A program made the position numbers and the translations under genes. A stretch of DNA of 64,000 nt from Methylorubrum rhodesianum (GTDB taxonomy: Bacteria > Pseudomonadota > Alphaproteobacteria > Rhizobiales > Beijerinckiaceae): NCBI RefSeq assembly GCF_014199985.1, contig NZ_JACHOS010000002.1, forward strand, positions 248,001 through 312,000, in the 5' to 3' direction. Below the pieces are notes generated by a model that saw nothing but the letters and a program-made list of their open reading frames with translations, made no database searches and was not told where the DNA came from. How positions within the stretch are numbered: the stretch's first letter is position 1; every line of letters starts with the position of its first letter. Below, piece by piece: positions 16,631 to 25,896 of the stretch.

Positions 16631-18454
16631 CTATCCACAGGGTGCCAAGTCGCAGATTCGGACCTGAGCGCGCTCCGCACCGCGCCAGCGGTCGCAGGAG
16701 AGCGTTCCGGCGACATGGAAGGTGCGACCGATACCGCCGAGCAGAGCGAGGCCCAGGGGGCCCTGGGCCACGCGGAAGGCAATGGCGCCGACAGCCTGCC
16801 CGTCACCGCTGACGAGGCGCGCGCGAACATGCCCGTTACCGACGATTGCCGCATCGACGAGGCGATGGCGGGGAAGTGCCATCACCGGCTCGGGCGCCCC
16901 TTGTCCGAAGGGGCCCGCCCGCTGAATCAGGCGAACCAGTTCAGCGGTCGTGCCGCCCGCGCTCACCGTGCCATCGATCAGCAGCGCCTCGGCGGCCCGC
17001 GCCCGACCGACCGCCTCGGTCAGGTCGCGGGCCAGGCATTCGCCGAAGGTCTCGAGACCGCCGGGCGGGAGCGTCACCCCCGCCGCCATGGCGTGTCCGC
17101 CCCCTTTGACCGCAAGGCCCGCCTCGACCGCACCGCGCACGGCGCTTCCCAGATCCGCTCCGACGACGGAGCGGCCGGAACCGACGGCGCTTCCATCCGG
17201 CTTGACCGCGAAGGCGAAGGCCGGCCGGCCGAACCGCTCCTTGAGTCGTGCGGCGACGAGGCCGACGATTCCGGGATGCCATTCGCGCGAGGCGGCGATG
17301 AGCACCGGTCGCTCCGGATCACGGGCGAGACGCGCATCCATCTCCGCCTCGGCCTCCGCGACGGCTTGTGCCTCGATCGCCTGCCGCTCGCGATTGAGCC
17401 GGTCGAGTTCATCGGCGATGCGGCGCGCCTCCAGCGGATCGGCGGTGGTGAGCAGGCGCGCACCGAGGCCGGCATCGCCGATGCGGCCGCCCGCATTGAT
17501 GCGCGGCCCGACGAGGAAGCCGAGATGCCACGCCTCCGGTGGTTCGTTCAGTCCGGCCGCGTCGAGCAGCGCGGCCAGACCCGGCCGTCCGCGCCCGCGC
17601 ATGACGGCGAGTCCCTGGACGACGAAGGCGCGGTTGAGCCCGGTGAGCGGAACGACGTCCGCGACGGTGGCGAGCGCGACGAGATCGAGAAAATCGGTGA
17701 GACGCGGCTCCGCGGAGGAGGCGAAGACGCCCTCTTCCCGCAATCGGCGAGCGAGCGCGACCAAGGTCATGAACACGACGCCCGCGGCGCAGAGATGCCC
17801 AAGGCCGGAAAGGTCGTCGAGCCGGTTCGGATTGACCAGGGCGCGGGTCGTCGGCAACGCCTCCGGTGCGCCGTGGTGGTCAAGCACGATCACGTCGAGA
17901 CCCAAAGCTGCGGCGGCGGCGAGGGGCTCGTGGCCGGCGGTCCCGCAATCGACGCAGACCAGCAGGCCCGCCCCCTCCTCCCGCAGCGTCGTGACCGCGG
18001 CGACATTCGGGCCGTAGCCCTCCGTGATGCGGTCGGGAATATGGATGCGCACCGGCACATCGAGCGCCCGCAGGTACTCGGCGAGCAGGGCCGCGCTCGA
18101 TGCGCCGTCCACGTCGTAATCGCCGAAGATCGCCACCGGCTCGCGAGCCCGCACGGCGCGGGCGAGCCGATCGACGGCCGCCTCCATGTCCACCAGGACG
18201 CAAGGGTCGGGCATCAGGTCGCGCAGGCGCGGTGACAGGTAGGCATCGGCCTCCGCCGGCTGCACGCCGCGCCCGACGAGCACGCGGGCGAGCAGGTCCG
18301 GAAGGCCGTAGGCCTGGGTCATCGTCGTCGCGAGGGCCTGCTGGCCCGGGTCGCCGCAGCGCTCGCGCCATGGCCGCCCGAGGACCGAGGCAGCCACGTC
18401 GAGGAACGGGCGTGACGCGTCGAGACGGGAAGCGAGGGATGAAGCGAGGGGCAT
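16631..18454 (-). CDS. recJ: Single-stranded-DNA-specific 5'-3' exonuclease RecJ
   Basis: The RecJ of about 607 residues has the DHH-family metal motifs: FGDYDVDG (about residue 95), VDCGT, the signature LDHHG, and the DHHA1 motif GGHAMAAG near residue 410. A C-terminal OB-like domain follows. It degrades single-stranded DNA 5'-3' in recombination and mismatch repair. I chose the ATG at 18454 (MPLASSL) because the preceding 19 codons look non-conserved. It lies downstream of pntB on the same strand but after a strong hairpin at 18504-18547, so it probably has its own promoter. Confidence 0.95.
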   Translation of the reverse strand: MPLASSLASRLDASRPFLDVAASVLGRPWRERCGDPGQQALATTMTQAYGLPDLLARVLVGRGVQPAEADAYLSPRLRDLMPDPCVLVDMEAAVDRLARAVRAREPVAIFGDYDVDGASSAALLAEYLRALDVPVRIHIPDRITEGYGPNVAAVTTLREEGAGLLVCVDCGTAGHEPLAAAAALGLDVIVLDHHGAPEALPTTRALVNPNRLDDLSGLGHLCAAGVVFMTLVALARRLREEGVFASSAEPRLTDFLDLVALATVADVVPLTGLNRAFVVQGLAVMRGRGRPGLAALLDAAGLNEPPEAWHLGFLVGPRINAGGRIGDAGLGARLLTTADPLEARRIADELDRLNRERQAIEAQAVAEAEAEMDARLARDPERPVLIAASREWHPGIVGLVAARLKERFGRPAFAFAVKPDGSAVGSGRSVVGADLGSAVRGAVEAGLAVKGGGHAMAAGVTLPPGGLETFGECLARDLTEAVGRARAAEALLIDGTVSAGGTTAELVRLIQRAGPFGQGAPEPVMALPRHRLVDAAIVGNGHVRARLVSGDGQAVGAIAFRVAQGPLGLALLGGIGRTFHVAGTLSCDRWRGAERAQVRICDLAPCG

Positions 18455-18503
18455 GGCGGCAGACACGCGGCGATCATAGCCGCTTCGGCCGGCAAAAACT
18501 GCG

Positions 18504-18547
18504 CCCCGCAAACGACAGCGGGGCGGACGATTGCTCGCCCGCCCCGC
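18504..18547 (-). terminator. Hairpin region after pntB with CCCCGC-AAACGACA-GCGGGG tail
   Basis: Beginning 22 bp after the pntB stop, a strong stem (GCGGGGCGG at 18518-18526 with CCGCCCCGC at 18539-18547) is followed in the transcript by TGTCGTTTGCGGGG. That tail can instead pair with the stem arm (CCCCGC with GCGGGG, 8-base loop). There is no long U-run. The same tail design recurs at 35144-35180. Read as a terminator or mRNA 3'-end structure; function inferred. Confidence 0.6.
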
Positions 18548-18568
18548 CCTTCGCAGCCTTGCGGCCGA

Positions 18569-19969
18569 TCAGAGGTTCTTGAGGATGTTGTCGACGACCT
18601 TCTTGGCGTCTCCGAACAGCATCATCGTGTTGTCGCGGAAGAACACCTCGTTCTCGACGCCGGCATAGCCCGAGCCCATGCCGCGCTTGATGAAGAGGAC
18701 CGTCTTGGCCTTCTCCACGTCGAGGATCGGCATGCCGTAGATCGGCGAGGCCTTGTCGGTCTTGGCGGCCGGGTTGGTGACGTCGTTGGCGCCGATCACG
18801 AAGGCCACGTCGGCCTGCGGGAACTCGCCGTTGATGTCCTCCAGCTCGAACACCTCGTCGTAGGGCACGTTGGCTTCCGCCAGCAGCACGTTCATGTGCC
18901 CCGGCATGCGGCCCGCCACCGGGTGGATGGCGTACTTCACGTCGACGCCTTCCTTCTTCAGCAGATCGGCCATCTCGCGCAAGCTGTGCTGAGCCTGGGC
19001 GACCGCCATGCCGTAGCCGGGGACGATGATGACCTTCTCGGCGTTCTTCATGATGTAGGCCGCGTCGTCCGGCGAGCCCTGCTTCACGGGGCGCGTCTCG
19101 ACCTGGCCGCCACCGGCCGCCGCGGCGGAATCACCGCCGAAGCCGCCGAGGATCACCGAGATGAACGACCGGTTCATCGCGTGGCACATGATGTAGGACA
19201 GGATCGCACCCGACGAGCCGACCAGGGAGCCGGTGATGATGAGCGCGAGGTTGCCCAGGGTGAAGCCGATGCCGGCCGCCGCCCAACCCGAGTAGGAGTT
19301 GAGCATCGACACGACGACGGGCATGTCGGCGCCGCCGATCGGGATGATGATCAGGCCACCCAGGACCAGCGACACGATCACGATCAGCCAGAACAGCAGC
19401 TTCGATTCGGTGCCGATGAAGAAGGCGATCAGCAGCACGAGGCCGGCGGCGAGTAGCGCGTTGATGAGGTGACGCTGCGGCAGCATGATCGGCTTGCCCG
19501 ACATGCGACCGTCGAGCTTGGCGAAGGCGATGACCGAGCCGGTGAAGGTGATCGCGCCGATCGCCACGCCGAGACCCATCTCGAACAGCGACTGCTTGTG
19601 GAAGTGGCCGTTCTCGAGGATGCCGAAGGCCTGGGGCGCGTAGAGCGCACCGGCCGCCACCGCGACCGCCGCGAGGCCGACCAGCGAGTGGAAGGCGGCG
19701 ACGAGCTGCGGCATCGCCGTCATCGGCACGCGCTTGGCGATCACCGCACCTGCGCCGCCGCCGATGGCGAGGCCGAGGAGAACGAGGATCCAGGCGCCGA
19801 ACCCGGACGGCGGATGGCCGACCAGCGTGGTGAGGATGGCGAGCCCCATGCCCACCATGCCGTAGAGGTTGCCCTGACGAGCGGTCGTCGGGTGCGAGAG
19901 CCCCCGCAGCGCCATGATGAACAGGACGCCGGAGACGATGTAGAGAAGGGAAGAGACGTTTTCCGACAT
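18569..19969 (-). CDS. pntB: NAD(P) transhydrogenase subunit beta
   Basis: The 466-residue protein has about nine membrane helices in the first 280 residues and a C-terminal NADP(H)-binding domain III (PGYGMAVAQAQH, HPVAGRMPGHMNVLLAEA, GANDVTNPAA). It forms the proton channel and NADP site of the energy-linked transhydrogenase, which drives NADPH formation with the proton gradient. That is important in methylotrophs for supplying reductant. It is the last gene of pntA1-pntA2-pntB, starting 4 bp after pntA2, and is followed by a strong hairpin. Confidence 0.97.
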   Translation of the reverse strand: MSENVSSLLYIVSGVLFIMALRGLSHPTTARQGNLYGMVGMGLAILTTLVGHPPSGFGAWILVLLGLAIGGGAGAVIAKRVPMTAMPQLVAAFHSLVGLAAVAVAAGALYAPQAFGILENGHFHKQSLFEMGLGVAIGAITFTGSVIAFAKLDGRMSGKPIMLPQRHLINALLAAGLVLLIAFFIGTESKLLFWLIVIVSLVLGGLIIIPIGGADMPVVVSMLNSYSGWAAAGIGFTLGNLALIITGSLVGSSGAILSYIMCHAMNRSFISVILGGFGGDSAAAAGGGQVETRPVKQGSPDDAAYIMKNAEKVIIVPGYGMAVAQAQHSLREMADLLKKEGVDVKYAIHPVAGRMPGHMNVLLAEANVPYDEVFELEDINGEFPQADVAFVIGANDVTNPAAKTDKASPIYGMPILDVEKAKTVLFIKRGMGSGYAGVENEVFFRDNTMMLFGDAKKVVDNILKNL

Positions 19970-19973
19970 CGCC

Positions 19974-20426
19974 TCAGGCCTTCTTCTTGTACATGCCGAG
20001 CATGCGCTGCGTGACGAGGAAGCCGCCGAAGATGTTCACGGAGGCGAGGACGATACCGATGAAGCCGAAGAAGCGGGCCCAGCCGGTGCCCTTCTCGATC
20101 AGCGGGACGCCGACGGCGAGCAGCGCGCCGACGATGATGACGGAGGAGATCGCGTTGGTGACGGACATGAGCGGCGTGTGTAGCGCCGGCGTCACCGACC
20201 ACACGACGTAATAGCCGACGAAGATCGCGAGCACGAAGATCGCGAGGCGGAACACGGTCGGATCGACCGCGCCGTGGGTGGCGGCCGCGACGCCGTGGCC
20301 GAGCGCGTCGGCGATCGACTGGGCGTGGGCGGCGTTCTGCTGGGCGATGTCGGCCGCGGCGCGTGCGGCGGCGGCGGCAGCGTTGGCCTGATCAGCAGGC
20401 GAGACGGGCGGAAGGGGGGTTGCCAT
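19974..20426 (-). CDS. pntA2: NAD(P) transhydrogenase subunit alpha, membrane part (alpha 2)
   Basis: The 150-residue protein has an Ala/Gln-rich N-terminal extension and three or four membrane helices ([53 protein letters not shown]). This corresponds to the C-terminal membrane portion of one-piece PntA. Splitting alpha into a soluble and a membrane gene is normal in alphaproteobacteria. It lies 21 bp after pntA1 and 4 bp before pntB, so it is cotranscribed. Confidence 0.95.
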   Translation of the reverse strand: MATPLPPVSPADQANAAAAAARAAADIAQQNAAHAQSIADALGHGVAAATHGAVDPTVFRLAIFVLAIFVGYYVVWSVTPALHTPLMSVTNAISSVIIVGALLAVGVPLIEKGTGWARFFGFIGIVLASVNIFGGFLVTQRMLGMYKKKA

Positions 20427-20447
20427 GATGAGATCCTCCGCGACCGA

Positions 20448-21587
20448 TCAGGCTTTGGGCTGAAAGTTGGGATGGACCACCTGACCGTCGCGGGTGAGGT
20501 TGGTGGCCTTGACGAGCTCGTCGTCCCAGTTCACCGCCAGCGCCTTCGCTTCCTTGTCGACCATCGTCTCGACGAAGGCGTAGAGGTTGCGGGCGTAGAG
20601 GCTCGAAGCGGTCGCCGCGAGGCGGCCCGGCACGTTGACGTGGCCGACGATCTTCACGCCGTTGCCGACGGTGACGATCTCACCCGCCTTCGCACCCGCG
20701 ACGTTGCCGCCGCGCTCGACCGCGAGGTCGACGAGCACCGAGCCCGGCTTCATCGAGGCGACCATCTCCTCGGAGACCAGCTTCGGCGCCGGCCGACCCG
20801 GGATCAGGGCCGTGGTGATGACGATGTCCTGCTTGGCGATGTGGCCCTTGACCAGCTCCGCCTGCTTCTTCTGGTACTCGGCCGACATCTCCTTGGCGTA
20901 GCCGCCGGAGGTCTCGGCCTGCTTGAACTCGTCGTCCTCGACGGCGACGAACTTGGCGCCGAGCGATTCGACTTGCTCCTTCGTCGCCGGGCGGACGTCG
21001 GTGGCGGTCACCACGGCGCCCATGCGGCGGGCGGTGGCGATGGCCTGGAGGCCGGCGACGCCGACACCCATGATGAAGATGCGAGCGGCCGGAACGGTGC
21101 CGGCGGCGGTCATCATCATCGGCAGGGAGCGGCCGTACTCGGCAGCACCATCGACGACGGCGCGATAGCCCGCGAGGTTGGCCTGGGAGGAGAGGACGTC
21201 CATCACCTGCGCGCGGGTGATGCGGGGCATCAGCTCCATGGCGAAGGTGTTCACGCCGGCCTCGGCCGCGGCCTTCAGCTCATCCTCATGGCCGTAGGGG
21301 TCCATGATCGCGACGACCGTGGCACCCTTCTGGATCTTGCCCAGTTCGTCCGCGTTGGGACGGCGGACCTTGAGAACGAGATCGGCACCGGAGAGGGCCT
21401 CCTCGGCGCTTCCGGCGATCTTGGCGCCCGCGGCCTCGTACTCGGCATCGGGAACGCCGGCCTTGGCGCCGGCCCCCGATTGCACGACGACCTCGCTGCC
21501 CAGACCAATGTACTTCTTGACCGTTTCTGGGACGGCCGCGACCCGTGGTTCTATCGGGTCCGTCTCCGTCAAGACGGCAATACGCAT
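20448..21587 (-). CDS. pntA1: NAD(P) transhydrogenase subunit alpha, soluble NAD-binding part (alpha 1)
   Basis: The 379-residue soluble domain I is homologous to alanine dehydrogenase. It begins with the classical RIAVLTE start and contains a Rossmann motif (GVGVAGLQAIATA at about residue 170) and the loop around the NAD site (ALIPGRPAPKLV). It exchanges hydride between NADH and the NADP site on PntB. It is the first gene of the pnt operon. The oxidase subunit IV gene is 111 bp upstream on the same strand and could share the promoter. Confidence 0.96.
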   Translation of the reverse strand: MRIAVLTETDPIEPRVAAVPETVKKYIGLGSEVVVQSGAGAKAGVPDAEYEAAGAKIAGSAEEALSGADLVLKVRRPNADELGKIQKGATVVAIMDPYGHEDELKAAAEAGVNTFAMELMPRITRAQVMDVLSSQANLAGYRAVVDGAAEYGRSLPMMMTAAGTVPAARIFIMGVGVAGLQAIATARRMGAVVTATDVRPATKEQVESLGAKFVAVEDDEFKQAETSGGYAKEMSAEYQKKQAELVKGHIAKQDIVITTALIPGRPAPKLVSEEMVASMKPGSVLVDLAVERGGNVAGAKAGEIVTVGNGVKIVGHVNVPGRLAATASSLYARNLYAFVETMVDKEAKALAVNWDDELVKATNLTRDGQVVHPNFQPKA

Positions 21588-21698
21588 CAGTTGCTCCCGT
21601 TCTTACAGCCGCCCTTCGGCGTGCCGGTATCCGAGCCTTCTTGGAAGTTCAGATTTGGAAAGGGCCGACCCGATGGGCCGGCCCGAAAGAATCGATCC

Positions 21699-21992
21699 TC
21701 AGCTCAAGAAAAGGATCGCGAGGAGTGCGGCGAGGACGAAGGCTTGAGCCTTCCAGCCGATGGCCGGAACGAAAGCGCCGGCGGCCGCAGCGGCCCAGGA
21801 GACCAGCACGCCGATGATCGCGGTCACCCACGCCTCGTGCACGCCGCCGATGGCGAGGGCTACGACCCAGCACAGAACCGTAACGGTGCCAATCTCGACG
21901 AAGCGGACAAAGCCCCGGTAGGTCTGCTCGTGGGTCTTCTCGTCCATCGCCGGGCTGTAGCTCAGGCCGGTGAGGGTCTTGGTGTCCGCCAT
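21699..21992 (-). CDS. aa3-type cytochrome c oxidase subunit IV-like small membrane protein
   Basis: The ATG at 21992 gives 97 residues: a soluble N-terminus carrying the family core MDEKTHEQTYRGFVRF, then two hydrophobic segments. This matches the small subunit IV found with alphaproteobacterial aa3 oxidases. It sits upstream of the pnt genes on the same strand and far from any oxidase core genes here. Such uncoupled placement is common for this subunit. A longer start (22064) would add 24 residues without similarity. Confidence 0.8.
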   Translation of the reverse strand: MADTKTLTGLSYSPAMDEKTHEQTYRGFVRFVEIGTVTVLCWVVALAIGGVHEAWVTAIIGVLVSWAAAAAGAFVPAIGWKAQAFVLAALLAILFLS

Positions 21993-22105
21993 TTTGCGCG
22001 CCCGTTCCCTGATGTCGTTTTGCTTGTCACGCGCGGATTTAGCGCAAGGCTTACCCGCTCGCAATCAGCTTGACGGTCAGGCTGGCATGTCGTGAGCCGG
22101 CTTTT

Positions 22106-23476
22106 TCACGCCGGGAGCGGCAGACCGGCCTCTGCCAGGGCAGTTCCCTGACGTTCGGCAAGCGACTCCAGGGAGAAGCGCTCGATTTCGGCCTCGAACA
22201 GCCGATGGTAGTTCAGCTCGGAGCGCAGGTGGAGGAATACGGCGCCGAGTCCCACCGCCGCCCGGTCCATGAAGACGAACTCCTGTGGAACCGTGACCGG
22301 TCCCCGCTCCTTCAGCGCCTGGTGGACCGAGAAGGCTTCCCGCCGTCCATAGGCCCCCGGCTCGACACCGTCCGCAACGGTGCGGGTGCGGTCTTCCAGC
22401 AGCGGGCCGTAGATGAAGCGGGCCCAGATGTTGAGGATTTCGACGGTCTCCCGGTCGAGCTGCTTGAATCCCCAGACCTCGTAGGCGTGGACGACGCGAT
22501 CTCGATCGTTCTCCAGCAATCCGCGATAGAGGTCGACGACGCCGCCGACGAAGCGGGGGTGGAAGATCCGGACGCAGCCGTAATCGAGCAGGTTGATCCC
22601 CTGCGCCTCACCGCCGTCCGAGAAGACGGTGTAGTTGCCCAGATGCGGGTCGCCGTGGATGACAGCGGCGCGGCTGAACGGGTGCCACCACGCCCTGAAC
22701 ATCGCCTGGGCGATGCGGTTGCGAATCTCGAGCGGTGCGTCGGCGAAATTTAGAATTCGCTCGCCGTCGAGCCAGCCGAGGGTGAGCAACCGCTTCGTCG
22801 AGAGGTCGGGATGCACCGTCGGCACCCGCACCGAGTCGATGTCCTTGAGCACGCTGCCGTAGAGCGCGGCGTGCTTCGCCTCACGGCCGTAATCCAGCTC
22901 CTCCCGCACCCGCGCGCCGATCTCCTTGGCGATCTCCGAGGTGTCGAGCCAGGAATTCATCCGCCGGTGCAGGGCGAAGACGACCTGAAGCTGCTTGAGG
23001 TCGGCCTCCACGGCGGATTGCATATCGGGATACTGGAGCTTGCAGGCGAGAGGCGCGCCGTCGAGCGATTCGGCGCGGTGGACCTGCCCCAGCGAGGCGG
23101 CGGCCGCCGGTTTGAGGTCGAAGTGGCCGAATCTGTTCTGCCAGTCGGCACCGAGTTCGGCCATCATCCGGCGCTTGACGAAGGCCGCGCCCATCGGCGG
23201 CGCGTCGGCCTGGAGCTTCTGAAGTTCCGCCGCGTATTCCGGCGGCAGCAGGTCGGGCACGGTGGCGAGGAGCTGCGCCACCTTCATGATTGGGCCCTTG
23301 AGGCCGCCCAGCGCCTGCGCGAGAGCCGCGGCGTTGTTCAGGCTGGCGCCATCCTTGCCGCCGAATAGGCGCGCCGCCGCCATCCGCGCGGCTACGCCCC
23401 CGACATTGGCGCCGACGCTGGCGTAACGGCTCGCGCGGGCGGTGAAGCGGTTGGCTTCGCGGTCGGTCTCGGCCAT
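22106..23476 (-). CDS. ABC1/AarF/UbiB-family atypical kinase
   Basis: About 456 residues from the ATG at 23476. It has the Ala-rich nucleotide loop AAASLGQVHRA, the HGDPHLGNY catalytic segment and the DYGCVR metal-binding Asp of the ABC1 family. The usual N-terminal KxGQ motif reads KVAQ here. Family members support ubiquinone synthesis or other lipid metabolism by ATP-dependent, poorly defined chemistry. This protein is shorter than E. coli UbiB and lacks the C-terminal membrane helices. I do not assign it as UbiB because of the motif change. Confidence 0.85.
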   Translation of the reverse strand: MAETDREANRFTARASRYASVGANVGGVAARMAAARLFGGKDGASLNNAAALAQALGGLKGPIMKVAQLLATVPDLLPPEYAAELQKLQADAPPMGAAFVKRRMMAELGADWQNRFGHFDLKPAAAASLGQVHRAESLDGAPLACKLQYPDMQSAVEADLKQLQVVFALHRRMNSWLDTSEIAKEIGARVREELDYGREAKHAALYGSVLKDIDSVRVPTVHPDLSTKRLLTLGWLDGERILNFADAPLEIRNRIAQAMFRAWWHPFSRAAVIHGDPHLGNYTVFSDGGEAQGINLLDYGCVRIFHPRFVGGVVDLYRGLLENDRDRVVHAYEVWGFKQLDRETVEILNIWARFIYGPLLEDRTRTVADGVEPGAYGRREAFSVHQALKERGPVTVPQEFVFMDRAAVGLGAVFLHLRSELNYHRLFEAEIERFSLESLAERQGTALAEAGLPLPA

Positions 23477-23699
23477 GGACGCGGATCGATTCCTATCGGG
23501 ACTCGTGCCGAGATAGGCAGGCCGGTGCCCCACGCCCAGTGCGCTGGGACGGCGCGCCGCGGGGACACCCCACGTGAGCCACGCCTTGCGATGCGAGTTC
23601 GATCCTTATGGCCCGATTTCGGTTTCGGGGTGATCGTCTCGCTTCGCCCCTGTCACGAGATCAGGGACGGAGCGAGACTTTCGTCGGGAGGCAGAAGCG

Positions 23700-25580
23700 C
23701 TATGCCTTGTCTTCCATCGCCTCCAGCTCGGCGATCATCCCTTCGATCATCCCGAGACCGATCTGCCAGAAGCCCGGATCGCTGGCATCGAGCCCGAACG
23801 GCTTGAGCAGTTCGCCGTAGGGCTTCGAGCCGCCGGCGGAGAGCAGGGCGAAGTAGCGCTCGACGAAGCCGGACTCGGCGCGGGCGTAGACGCCGTAGAG
23901 CGAGTTCACGAGGCAGTCGCCGAAGGCGTAGGCGTAGACGTAGAACGGCGAGTGGATGAAGTGCGGGATGTAGGCCCAGAACGGCTCGTAGCCCTTGTCG
24001 AGGGTGATCGCCGGGCCGAGGCTCTCCGACTGCACCGACATCCAGAGCTCGTTGATCTGCTCCGCCGTCAGCTCGCCTCCGGCGCGGGCAAGGTGGACCT
24101 TCCGCTCGAACGAGTAGAACGCGATCTGGCGCACCACCGTATTGATCATGTCCTCGACTTTGGCCGCCAGCATGGCGCGGCGCTGGATCGGGTCGGTGGT
24201 CTGGCTCAGCAGCCGGCGGAAGGTCAGCATCTCGCCGAACACGCTTGCGGTCTCGGCGAGCGTGAGCGGCGTCGGTGCCATCAGCGCGCCATTGGGCGCT
24301 GCGAGCACCTGATGGACGCCGTGGCCGAGTTCGTGCGCCAGCGTCATCACGTCCCGCGGTTTGCCCTGGTAATTCACCAGAACGTACGGGTGGGCCGAAG
24401 GCACGGTCGGGTGCGCGAAGGCGCCGGGCGCCTTGCCGGGCCGGGTCGGCGCGTCGATCCAGCCGCCGTCGAAGAACTTTCTGGCGATGCCGGCCATGTC
24501 CGGCGAGAAGGCGTTGTAGGCCTCCAGCACCGTGTCGCGGGCCTGCGCCCAGGGGATCGTGCGCTGCTCGACCTTCGGCAGCGGCGCATTGCGGTCCCAA
24601 TAGGGCAGCGCCTCGACACCGAACCACTTGGCCTTCAGCCGGTAATAGCGGTGCGACAGGCGCGGATAGGCCGCGCGCACGGCCTCGACCATCGCCGCGA
24701 CGACCTCGGGCTCGACACGATTCGAGAGATGGCGGGCATCGGCCACGTCCTTGAAGCCGCGCCAGCGGTCGGAGATCTCCTTGTCCTTGGCCAGGGTGTT
24801 GGTGATCAGCGTGAAGATGCGCAGGTTTGCCCGTAGCGTGTCGCCGAGCGCGAGCGCAGCCTCCTTGCGCACGGCGCCGTCCGGATCCTGAAGCTTGTTC
24901 AGGGTCGGCTCCAACGTCAGGCGCTCGCCCTGCACCGGGAAACGCAGTGAGGCGATGGTCTCGTTGAAGAGCCGGTCCCAGGCGGCGCTCGAAGTGACCG
25001 ACTTGTCGAGGAACAGCTTCTCCGTGCGGTCGTCGAGTTGGTACGGCTTCTCCCGGCGCAGATCCTCGATCCAGGGGCGGTAATGCGCGAGCGGACCGTC
25101 GGCCATCGCCGCGTCGAGCACGCCGTCCTCGACGCGGTTCAGCTCCAGGCCGAAGAACAGCAGGTCGCCCGAGGCGGTGGTCAGCCGCTCTCGGGTGTCG
25201 CCGTAGAACTTGGCACGGGTCTCGTCGGTGGTGTCGCCGGAATAGACGAGGCCGGCATAGGACATCAGCCGTCCCATCAGATCCTCGATCCGCTCGTAGG
25301 CCCGCACCGCCTCGCCGAGAGCCGAAGACGCGTCCGGTCCGGCGGCAATCTCGGCGATCCGGCCGGCATAACGCTCGGCAAAGTCTCTGCTCTCGGCTTC
25401 GGCCCGTTCGAGGTCGTTACGGAAAACGGGGTCGTCCATGCCGGAATAGAGATCGGTGAGGTCCCATTCGGGCAGCGTGCCGAGATCGGCCGCCTGCAGC
25501 GCGCCGCGCACGGCCGCAAGTTCCTCAGTCCCCCTCAACAGATCCGGGGATAGGGCAGCGAAGACGGCTCGGCTCGACAT
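23700..25580 (-). CDS. pepF: M3-family oligoendopeptidase (PepF-like)
   Basis: The 626-residue zinc metallopeptidase of family M3 has the HELGHG active site (about residue 420) and the downstream Glu helix (ETASVFGEML) that completes the zinc site. The N-terminal region is all-helical. There is no signal peptide, so it acts in the cytoplasm on short peptides. The ATG at 25578-25580 is the first good start. It is monocistronic, with divergent regulatory space to the response-regulator gene at 25897. Confidence 0.92.
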   Translation of the reverse strand: MSSRAVFAALSPDLLRGTEELAAVRGALQAADLGTLPEWDLTDLYSGMDDPVFRNDLERAEAESRDFAERYAGRIAEIAAGPDASSALGEAVRAYERIEDLMGRLMSYAGLVYSGDTTDETRAKFYGDTRERLTTASGDLLFFGLELNRVEDGVLDAAMADGPLAHYRPWIEDLRREKPYQLDDRTEKLFLDKSVTSSAAWDRLFNETIASLRFPVQGERLTLEPTLNKLQDPDGAVRKEAALALGDTLRANLRIFTLITNTLAKDKEISDRWRGFKDVADARHLSNRVEPEVVAAMVEAVRAAYPRLSHRYYRLKAKWFGVEALPYWDRNAPLPKVEQRTIPWAQARDTVLEAYNAFSPDMAGIARKFFDGGWIDAPTRPGKAPGAFAHPTVPSAHPYVLVNYQGKPRDVMTLAHELGHGVHQVLAAPNGALMAPTPLTLAETASVFGEMLTFRRLLSQTTDPIQRRAMLAAKVEDMINTVVRQIAFYSFERKVHLARAGGELTAEQINELWMSVQSESLGPAITLDKGYEPFWAYIPHFIHSPFYVYAYAFGDCLVNSLYGVYARAESGFVERYFALLSAGGSKPYGELLKPFGLDASDPGFWQIGLGMIEGMIAELEAMEDKA

Positions 25581-25896
25581 GATGTGATGTTTCCTCGACG
25601 CGTTGGACCGCGGGTTGGCATGCTATGCGCCGGCGCGGCCGGGGTCAGATATCGAGCGCGAGGCGCCTTCGATCAACCGCGCCCTGCAATCCCAGGCGCT
25701 GCGGCGCCCGGGGATCGGGCGCAACGGCGGCCGAACGGCCGGACGGGGCAAAATTCGAGCGTCGTTAAGCGGGGCTTTACGCTCTTGGGCGACCCTGTGC
25801 CTCGAAACGAAACAGCCGCCGCCATGTGCCCGCCGCTCTCTCCACGGAGGCTGCGTCGGCTCGCGGCCGGTTCGAACGGAAAGCGAGGCGCCCCGC
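25581..25896. other. Intergenic region between peptidase and response-regulator genes
   Basis: This 316-bp gap lies between divergent genes. I see no convincing gene on either strand. It has a weak dyad (GAGCG ... CGCTC) around 25761-25793 and a GC-rich stretch near 25690-25750. It presumably holds the two divergent promoters, which I cannot place. Confidence 0.4.

Noticed and set aside
16310..18235. 641-codon open frame over tRNA-Tyr and recJ
   Set aside because: It reads through the tRNA gene and antisense to recJ; not a real gene.
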